Part shown: piece by piece, positions 46,749-52,698 of the stretch
Numbering within the stretch: position 1 is the first letter of the stretch
Layout: every line of letters begins with the position of its first letter
Assembly (NCBI GenBank): GCA_022402465.1
Contig: JAKRSH010000008.1
Coordinates: 1 to 52,698, forward strand
DNA from: Leptospiraceae bacterium
Lineage (GTDB): Bacteria > Spirochaetota > Leptospiria > Leptospirales > Leptospiraceae
Length of the DNA: 52,698 nucleotides
Direction: 5' to 3'
Notes under the pieces: model-generated
The model's input: the letters and a program-made list of their open reading frames with translations, nothing else
Told to the model about the DNA's origin: nothing
Databases searched by the model: none
Program-made: the position numbers and the translations under genes

Positions 46749-48785
46749 TTAGGAAAAAGAAAGTTCATTTGATTTTCGATTTTGTAGGAAATAGGTGAAT
46801 AAATTCCCTCTGCCTTTGATTTCAATCTCACCACGTTCTTCTAGTTCATACTTACCATCAAGTAGCTTGGCGGTTCGTTCGGATATTTGAATCTTACCAG
46901 GCATGCCATGAGATTCTAAACGGCTAGCAACGTTTACAGCATCTCCCCAAATGTCGTAAATAAATTTCTTTTCTCCTATCACACCTGCAACCACTGGGCC
47001 ACTGTTAATTCCCATTCGCATTTGCAAGGGTTCTCCTGACTTCCATTTGAATTTTTTGATTTGATTCTGGATGTCTAAAGCAAAACCTGCGATTGCCTCA
47101 GCATGGTGTGGCAATGGATTGGGAACTCCGCCTACTACCATATAAGCATCGCCTATGGTTTTTATTTTCTCAAGTCCATATTTGTCTGTTAAACGATCGA
47201 ATACCGATATAATTTTATTGAGCATCTCAACAACTTTCTGTGGAGACATGGTTTCCGCAATTCTAGTAAAACCAACTATATCTGCAAAAAGAATAGTTAC
47301 TTCTTGGAAACTTTTAGCTATGACCTTATTGTCTTTGCCTTTCAATTCTTCTGCAACAGAAGAAGGAAGTATATTTAATAGAAGCTTCTCTGCACGATTT
47401 TGTTCAAAGGCTATATTTTCAAATGCTTCTTCGATTTGCTTACGTGCAGCTTCATTTTCCGCTAAGGTTTCTCTTACTTTTGCAAGAACTTTATTGTATT
47501 GAATGGCAATCTGTCCAACTTCTGTAAATGGTTCAACAGGTACATCTTCGGTTAGGTCTCCTGTCTTCTTTTGTTTCTCCATTATGATCAAAAGATCGAT
47601 TAAATCAGTTCTAGCCTTGTGCTCACTGATATTGAGACCTACCTTTTCTTCTTCGATACTGACTCTTAATTTATAGAATTTGTTGGTGATAAATAGTATA
47701 ATATAAGTTAAACCAAATGAAAAAATACCTACTACTGTAACTCCCATCAATTGTACAAGAATATCACCCTTGCCAAAAATTCCCACAGCTAAAGTTCCCC
47801 AAATCCCACCTACAAGATGAACAGGGATAGCACCTACAGCATCATCAATCTGAAAATGATTGAGTAAGGTTTCCGCAGGTTTAACTAGGGCTCCACCGAT
47901 GGCACCTACAAGAATCGCTTCCCTAGCAGTAAAAGCATCGCAACCAGCAGTAATTGCTACTAGTCCGGCAAGTGAGCCATTGAGTGGGGCTATTGGTTCC
48001 GGGAAGCCTTCGAATTTCCAACCTACGAACAAGGCTATCACTAAGCCAGCTCCAGCAGCAAGCAAGGTATTCATTATAATGCTTGTTATTTGAACGTCAA
48101 AATTCAAAGCACTTCCACCATTGAAGCCGATCCAACCGAACCAAAGTATAATACCACCTAACATTGCCATAGGTAAATTGCTTGGATTTATTTGAACAGG
48201 TTGTCCATTCTCATCATACTTTCCAAGTCTAGGTCCGATTACCAGTAAAGCGGCTAAAGAGACCCAACCTCCTACACTGTGTACGACAGTTGATCCTGCG
48301 AAATCTATAAAATCTAAGGCTTGTAACCAACCCTCTCCTGTATTCGGTAGCAGTCCCTTCCAGATCCAATGACCAACCAAGGGATAGATTACAACCGAAA
48401 CCAAAACTGTAATTAAAAGATATCCTTGGAATTTCAATCTTTCTGCAACAGCACCTGAAACAATAGTAGCCGCTGTTCCACAGAAAACCAATTCAAAGAC
48501 GAAGAATCCTGATAAGAATTCAGCTGATTCTCCCTCCCAAGTCGGTGCAAAATAGTCAAGACCTATCCAACCATAGTAGGATGTTCCAAACATAATTCCA
48601 AAACCAACCAACCAATAAAAAATCGTAGCGATACCAAAATCAGTGATATTTTTGATGGCGACATTGATAGAATTTTTGGAACGAGTGAGTCCAGATTCCA
48701 CACATAGGAATCCAGCCTGCATAAAAAGTACAAGGGCTGTTGATAAAATGATCATAAGGCTACTTAAAGAATCGGAATTATTCAT
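46749..48785 (-). CDS. ammonium transporter fused to class III adenylate cyclase
   Basis: 678 residues. Residues 1-375 form an Amt/MEP channel with the twin histidines H169 (DFAGSTVVHSVGG) and H323 (VGAIPVHLVGG), D161, and the Amt C-terminal motif GLNISEHKA. A HAMP-like linker (about 380-440, GDLTEDVPVEPFTEVGQIA) and a coiled coil (440-475) lead to a class III cyclase domain at 490-670. Metal aspartates are D502 and D546, the adenine-specifying pair is K542 and D611, and the transition-state N618 and R622 are present. It should carry or sense ammonium and make cAMP in response. A sigma-54-like promoter lies just upstream. No stand-alone amt gene or P-II gene is adjacent. Confidence 0.93.
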   Translation of the reverse strand: MNNSDSLSSLMIILSTALVLFMQAGFLCVESGLTRSKNSINVAIKNITDFGIATIFYWLVGFGIMFGTSYYGWIGLDYFAPTWEGESAEFLSGFFVFELVFCGTAATIVSGAVAERLKFQGYLLITVLVSVVIYPLVGHWIWKGLLPNTGEGWLQALDFIDFAGSTVVHSVGGWVSLAALLVIGPRLGKYDENGQPVQINPSNLPMAMLGGIILWFGWIGFNGGSALNFDVQITSIIMNTLLAAGAGLVIALFVGWKFEGFPEPIAPLNGSLAGLVAITAGCDAFTAREAILVGAIGGALVKPAETLLNHFQIDDAVGAIPVHLVGGIWGTLAVGIFGKGDILVQLMGVTVVGIFSFGLTYIILFITNKFYKLRVSIEEEKVGLNISEHKARTDLIDLLIIMEKQKKTGDLTEDVPVEPFTEVGQIAIQYNKVLAKVRETLAENEAARKQIEEAFENIAFEQNRAEKLLLNILPSSVAEELKGKDNKVIAKSFQEVTILFADIVGFTRIAETMSPQKVVEMLNKIISVFDRLTDKYGLEKIKTIGDAYMVVGGVPNPLPHHAEAIAGFALDIQNQIKKFKWKSGEPLQMRMGINSGPVVAGVIGEKKFIYDIWGDAVNVASRLESHGMPGKIQISERTAKLLDGKYELEERGEIEIKGRGNLFTYFLQNRKSNELSFS

Positions 48786-48806
48786 ATTTTAACTTTAATA
48801 TTATTA

Positions 48807-48822
48807 TGCAAAATCAATGCCT
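48807..48822 (-). promoter_or_regulatory. sigma-54 (-24/-12) promoter
   Basis: On the minus strand AGGCATTGATTTTGCA matches TGGCACGNNNNTTGCA with the exact GG-N10-GC spacing and intact GGCA and TTGCA blocks. It lies 22 bases before the ATG of the ammonium-transporter-cyclase gene, which leaves a short leader of about 11 bases. Sigma-54 control of amt genes under nitrogen limitation is well known. The close fit of both boxes makes chance less likely, but an upstream activator site was not found. Confidence 0.65.
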
Positions 48823-49170
48823 ATTTTATAGACAAGTATATAATTTATCTTATGCGATGCTTATTTTGCGTACAAATTGTTTCTCAAAATTATATTGCAA
48901 TTATACATTAGAAGATTTAATTCTTTTTGTAAAATAAATATTAACTAAAATTAAAAAATTATTGATTTTTGTCCGCAAAAAATCTAATGAACTTATCTGC
49001 CAATAGAATTTGATCGGTTCAAATCTATACTGAATCCAAGAGAAGGCGACGAGAAAGGTTCCCAGGTAAGTCTGGCAAGTCCCAAAAAACGAAAATTCTA
49101 CTAAAAAAGTGAATGTTTTTCGGAATATTTGTCTGTTACATAGTGTATTGTTGCAATTACTTAGAGAAGC
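48823..49170. other. AT-rich intergenic boundary between core and accessory region
   Basis: About 350 bases between the divergent cyclase and defence-like genes. The left half is AT-rich and gene-free. From about 49010 to 49080 the sequence becomes richer in G and C, without a frame I can support. An imperfect inverted repeat (CGAAAATTC near 49091 with GAATGTTTTTCG near 49112) precedes the accessory genes and could be an operator or the start of a promoter. Confidence 0.4.
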
Positions 49171-49683
49171 ATGGATACAAATCGTTTAGGAAAAAGTCAT
49201 TCTAATTTATCTATCGTTAGGCATTCGCCTCTCTATTCCATTCTGGAAAATTTTCGAAATTCTGCCAAATCGCAAAGAGAGAAGGGGACTTATTTCGAAG
49301 AGTTGATTCGAATTTATTTTCTGAATGAGCCTTATTATAAGGATTATTACGAGAATGTATGGATCTATAATGATTGGGCCAAAGAAGAGGGGAAGGATGC
49401 TCGGGACGTAGGAATTGATCTGGTGGCAAGAACTCGTGCGACTCAGGAATTCCATGCCATACAGTGCAAGTACGTTGTGAACGGTAAGCCTGCCTTGGAT
49501 TGGATCATCGAGCGTTATTGTGTGAAGACCGATAAGGATAGCGGTATTGTAAATGATGCGAACTTGTGGGGCATTGAGACGGAGAATAACCATCAGTATC
49601 CGCTGAAGTTGTTCCAGCGTGTGATTACGGTTAGCTTGGAGACGATGAAGATTGTGAAGGGACTGCCGGAGTTGGAGGTTTAG
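49171..49683 (+). CDS. Mrr-like nuclease fragment joined to C-terminal end of a type ISP-like restriction enzyme
   Basis: 170 residues. Residues 20-100 resemble the N-terminal Mrr-type nuclease domain of large helicase-methylase restriction enzymes: SQREKGTYFEELIRIYFLNE with E43/E44, GIDLVAR with D83, and HAIQCK with Q98/K100. Residues 101-170 (NGKPALDWIIERYCVKTDKD, GIVNDANLW, FQRVITVSLETMKIVKGLP) match instead the far C-terminal end of the same kind of enzyme, which is normally over 1,000 residues away. So the helicase, methylase and target-recognition parts are missing by an in-frame deletion. The nuclease core residues remain. It ends 2 bases before the HD-ATPase gene. It may be a relic or a reduced nuclease. 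Confidence 0.72.
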   Translation: MDTNRLGKSHSNLSIVRHSPLYSILENFRNSAKSQREKGTYFEELIRIYFLNEPYYKDYYENVWIYNDWAKEEGKDARDVGIDLVARTRATQEFHAIQCKYVVNGKPALDWIIERYCVKTDKDSGIVNDANLWGIETENNHQYPLKLFQRVITVSLETMKIVKGLPELEV

Positions 49684-49685
49684 GT

Positions 49686-52607
49686 ATGAGTTATATATAT
49701 AGAACATTAAGGAAAAAATGTGAGGAAGATTCAAGTCTAACACCTCTTCTTGCTCAATGGGAATTCGACCAAAAGCTATTAGCCAATGCTCTGAGAAGCG
49801 TTGTTTACTCATTTCCGCATTATAGTATGCATGATGATTCACATTCCAACACCATATTAATTCAAATAGAGAAAGTACTTGGAAAAGAAAGAATAGAATC
49901 TTTGTCTGGAACTGACCTTTGGTTATTGCTAGAAGCAGCGTACTCCCACGACTTAGGAATGGTCATCTCAGAAAAAGATAAGAAAGAAGCTCTGGAATCG
50001 CAACAATTCTATGAATACCTCGAAGAAATAATTCAAGATAAAAATCATGAAAATTATGAAGAAGCTAGATTAATTAAGTCTTCTGAGTTCAAAGAACTTT
50101 TAGAAAAATCGCCTAAAACATGGCCTTTAGATGTATCTAGGAGTGTAACTATCCTATTGGCAGAATATTTCCGTTCAAAGCATGCTACAAGATCCAAAGA
50201 ATTAATAGATCAGCCTTCTAGGATAGGATTGAAGTCCCCTCGCACAGGGTTGATTCCATCTAGATTGTTTAGCTTATTGGGGAAAATCACTGAAAGTCAC
50301 GGAAAAGATCATGAATATGTGATGAATTTTCCTCAATTCGAAGACGGAATTGGTATGGATAAATGCCATCCAAGACTTATTGCATTTCTATTACGATTAG
50401 GTGATTTGTTAGATATAGATAACGGTAGATTTTGTCCTGTTATGCTATCATCCTTTGGTACATTGCCTAAAACGAGTGAAACACATTATGAGAAGCATGA
50501 TTCTATAGAACATCTCAATATATCTCAATCCGCTATAGAAATTACGGCTAAAACTGATAACTATGAAGTTCATGGATTGCTAAGTAAATGGTTTGATTGG
50601 ATAAAAGAAGAAATCGTTTTCATAAATAACAATCTAAGTCAAATAATTCCATCCGTTGATTTTGGTGGATTCCCTTCAGCTAATAATTTAATAGTGGAAC
50701 TTCTAGGCTACGAAATTGTAGAAAACTCGCATAGACTGAAAGTTGATATAGATCCAGGTAAAGTCATTGAGATGTTACGCGGAACAAGTTTATATAGTTC
50801 TTCGAATGTCTTTATTCGGGAGATATTACAAAACTCAGTCGATGCGACACTTCTAAAATATTTTTGTGATAATAAATCTGATTTAGAAAATTTAAAATCT
50901 CCTAATGAATTTTTTGAAAAACTAAAAAAAGATGATAGATATAAAATAAGTATTCATTTATCTGAAGTTCCAAAACTAGATCGAAATGTCACATTTCGAA
51001 TGGAAATAGAAGATTCAGGTATTGGTATATCTCGAGAAGAGATTTCCTATTTGCTTAATATGGGAACTTCTTACAATAATTCTAGAAGAAAAAAAATAGT
51101 TAAACAAATGCCAGAATGGATGAAACCTTCAGGTTTTTTTGGCATTGGATTTCACTCTATCTTTCAAGTGGTTGATGATGTCACGATATCAACAAAGTCA
51201 ATTTATGATTCTTGTCAGTATGAGATTCAATTTGCAGAAAAAGGAAAACAAGTAAAGATTAGGAAGGTAACGAATGAAGATATTCTGACAAAATCTTTTA
51301 CGAAAATTACTATTGATATTGAATCAGAAAAAATTCCAGAACGGTTCACTTACAAATATGAAAATGAGAAAGCTCTTGAAACTATTTCAAACTTTGATGC
51401 ATTGCTAGATGATGAGTTTCCAATAAAAAAAGCAAACTTAATCTATGATATTAATGATTTTGTATCTGACTATCAAATTCCAATATACTTGAATGATTAT
51501 CAATTAAATAAACAAGCAGTAGACGCTAAAGGAATTTTTTGCCCTGAATCTAATAGCTATATTAAAATAAATCCAGTTATGAGTCGATTGCCTGGATCTA
51601 ATATATTCTATCGCAATCAATTGGTGCTAAAAAATACACGAGACCTATATCTCAAATATTTGGTATATGAATTGGATGTCATGGATGGTAAGGCAGATGA
51701 TTATCTTACATTTTCCAGAGAAAAGCTTAGTCATGAAGGAATAAAGAGGGTTGATGAAATTTTGGAAAAAGAAGTCCGACAAATTTTAGAGTTGAATTAT
51801 GAACAACATCCAGAGAATAAAAAATTATTATCATTAGCATATCACTCTAATTTTGATAAATCAACTGAAATAATTGGAGATGAATGGAAAGATTTCGAGG
51901 TTAATCAAAGTAATGACTCCAGTAAGTTTAAAACACTTCGGGAGATTTTATTAGAGGAATCATTAACTCTTAAATACCAAAAAAAGGTTTCCGAGAATGA
52001 GGTATTGATATTAAAAATAGTTAAAGATGAGTATATTCTCGATTCCAGATTAGATATTTTAGATTTTTTTGTAGAAGAAATCCATAAAGAGTTTCCACAT
52101 TATAAGTTTCTTAATTTTAAGAACTATTCGGAGAATACGATAATAGGAAACATTCCTATTCAGGACAGAGTTTTAAAAAAAGAGTTTTATTTTTCTAAAA
52201 CTGAATTTACGGAGACTGAAATAATATTACCAGGTGTGCTTAAATCATTTTTTGATAATTATAAGCAACACAAAGGTTGGGGTGCTGTAGTTAAAAGAAC
52301 CCTTCTCCCACTTTTTTCTATAAAATATACTAAAATTTCTATGGAATATATCTCTGCGCGTTCTATTCTTCCATTTATACAATCTATATATGATTCAGAT
52401 TTTAATATTTTTAAAGATTTTATAATCAATCCATTTGTTTTTGAGAACAATAATTGGAAAGTGAAAGGTTTAGAGGAAGCAAAGCAAAAGACATTTAAGA
52501 TTAAACGTGAAAAGGATAACTTAATTAAACTAGAAGAAATATCAAAGCTATTTGATGAGTTGGTGGCGGAGATTAAGGGGATACTAAAGGATGAGTCAGG
52601 GGAATAA
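49686..52607 (+). CDS. HD-domain plus Hsp90-like (GHKL) ATPase protein, putative defence
   Basis: 973 residues. The N-terminal third is an HD-type phosphohydrolase-like domain with H49/D50 (YSMHDDSH), H88/D89 (AAYSHDLGM) and D240 (LLRLGDLLDIDNGR). From about 355 a GHKL ATPase follows, with the N-box REILQNSVDA (E379, N383, D386), DSGIGIS at 443-449 and the lid GFFGIGFHS at 483-491. The last 450 residues have no recognised fold. Proteins joining HD and Hsp90-like ATPases are found in bacterial defence islands. The start lies 2 bases after the nuclease-fragment gene, so both probably share a transcript. The mechanism is not known. Confidence 0.83.
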   Translation: MSYIYRTLRKKCEEDSSLTPLLAQWEFDQKLLANALRSVVYSFPHYSMHDDSHSNTILIQIEKVLGKERIESLSGTDLWLLLEAAYSHDLGMVISEKDKKEALESQQFYEYLEEIIQDKNHENYEEARLIKSSEFKELLEKSPKTWPLDVSRSVTILLAEYFRSKHATRSKELIDQPSRIGLKSPRTGLIPSRLFSLLGKITESHGKDHEYVMNFPQFEDGIGMDKCHPRLIAFLLRLGDLLDIDNGRFCPVMLSSFGTLPKTSETHYEKHDSIEHLNISQSAIEITAKTDNYEVHGLLSKWFDWIKEEIVFINNNLSQIIPSVDFGGFPSANNLIVELLGYEIVENSHRLKVDIDPGKVIEMLRGTSLYSSSNVFIREILQNSVDATLLKYFCDNKSDLENLKSPNEFFEKLKKDDRYKISIHLSEVPKLDRNVTFRMEIEDSGIGISREEISYLLNMGTSYNNSRRKKIVKQMPEWMKPSGFFGIGFHSIFQVVDDVTISTKSIYDSCQYEIQFAEKGKQVKIRKVTNEDILTKSFTKITIDIESEKIPERFTYKYENEKALETISNFDALLDDEFPIKKANLIYDINDFVSDYQIPIYLNDYQLNKQAVDAKGIFCPESNSYIKINPVMSRLPGSNIFYRNQLVLKNTRDLYLKYLVYELDVMDGKADDYLTFSREKLSHEGIKRVDEILEKEVRQILELNYEQHPENKKLLSLAYHSNFDKSTEIIGDEWKDFEVNQSNDSSKFKTLREILLEESLTLKYQKKVSENEVLILKIVKDEYILDSRLDILDFFVEEIHKEFPHYKFLNFKNYSENTIIGNIPIQDRVLKKEFYFSKTEFTETEIILPGVLKSFFDNYKQHKGWGAVVKRTLLPLFSIKYTKISMEYISARSILPFIQSIYDSDFNIFKDFIINPFVFENNNWKVKGLEEAKQKTFKIKREKDNLIKLEEISKLFDELVAEIKGILKDESGE

Positions 52608-52612
52608 TAGAT

Positions 52613-52657
52613 ATGCCATATAACGCTAGAATCCTTCAAGTAAGGGACTTTATCTAA
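52613..52657 (+). pseudogene. truncated N-terminus of a lost gene (14 codons)
   Basis: ATG at 52613 with GGGG about 10 bases upstream encodes MPYNARILQVRDFI and then TAA. The placement right after the HD-ATPase gene suggests that the operon once had a third gene, now cut short. The fragment is too short to assign to a family. Confidence 0.3.
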
Positions 52658-52698
52658 AAATTGTGTAAACCCAAGTAAATTTTATTCCGTACTCCCAT

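Noticed and set aside
49010-49040. GGTTCAAATC, resembling a tRNA T-loop, at the border of the accessory region
   Set aside because: The flanking bases cannot form the T-stem or acceptor stem, and no D-arm or anticodon arm could be found. It could be an old attachment-site scrap, but I cannot support it.
49207-49842. Long antisense frame of about 211 codons over the nuclease-fragment gene
   Set aside because: It is the shadow of the plus-strand genes and spans their boundary. It has no ribosome-binding site, and the plus-strand protein shows clear family motifs.

Overview
The window looks like chromosomal DNA of a spirochaete of the family Leptospiraceae, most likely Leptospira (inference). 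It is AT-rich by eye. It encodes many lipoproteins with spirochaete-style lipoboxes, a leucine-rich-repeat surface protein, tandem DUF1566 domains, 7TMR-DISM signalling and class III cyclase signalling. There is no rRNA, recognisable tRNA, CRISPR array or intact transposase. The window edge cuts one gene, the sensor at 1-1204.

Left part (1-10763): a 7TMR-DISM sensor with its NarL-type regulator, GDP-mannose dehydratase, a CNB-patatin phospholipase-like protein, a thioredoxin-like [2Fe-2S] protein, the complete glycine cleavage operon gcvT-gcvH-gcvP ending in a clear terminator, and a divergent quinone-oxidoreductase-like gene. Middle-left (10764-26214): a 29-residue lysine-rich protein gene with a terminator, a suppressor-of-fused protein, several lipoproteins, a thioredoxin-like lipoprotein, tandem paralogous lipoproteins, a DEAD-box helicase, an LRR-CAP surface protein and an ankyrin protein.

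Central nitrogen block (26203-33706, minus strand): a tightly packed set reading P-II, a small FN3-like membrane protein, a sodium:solute symporter, an uncatalogued 42-residue membrane peptide, an aspartate-carbamoyltransferase-like enzyme lacking key aspartate-binding residues, an M20 carbamoylase/allantoate-amidohydrolase-type enzyme, an isochorismatase-type amidohydrolase and asparagine synthetase B. I infer a route for import and breakdown of a ureido (N-carbamoyl) compound, with nitrogen captured as asparagine. About 13 kb away lies an ammonium transporter fused through a HAMP-like linker to an adenylate cyclase, preceded by a good sigma-54 promoter match. Together these suggest dedicated nitrogen sensing.

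Right part: a seven-repeat propeller lipoprotein, a YidB-like protein, glpD, a beta-oxidation pair (3-hydroxyacyl-CoA dehydrogenase and SCP2-type thiolase), a gene broken by two frameshifts, the DUF2157-DUF4401-GDYXXLXY membrane operon, and a CAP-ankyrin protein with an in-frame hexanucleotide repeat. The right end (49171-52657) is accessory. It has a chimera made of the two ends of a type ISP-like restriction enzyme, then a 973-residue HD plus Hsp90-like ATPase protein 2 bases downstream, then a truncated reading frame. This is the best candidate for an undescribed defence system.
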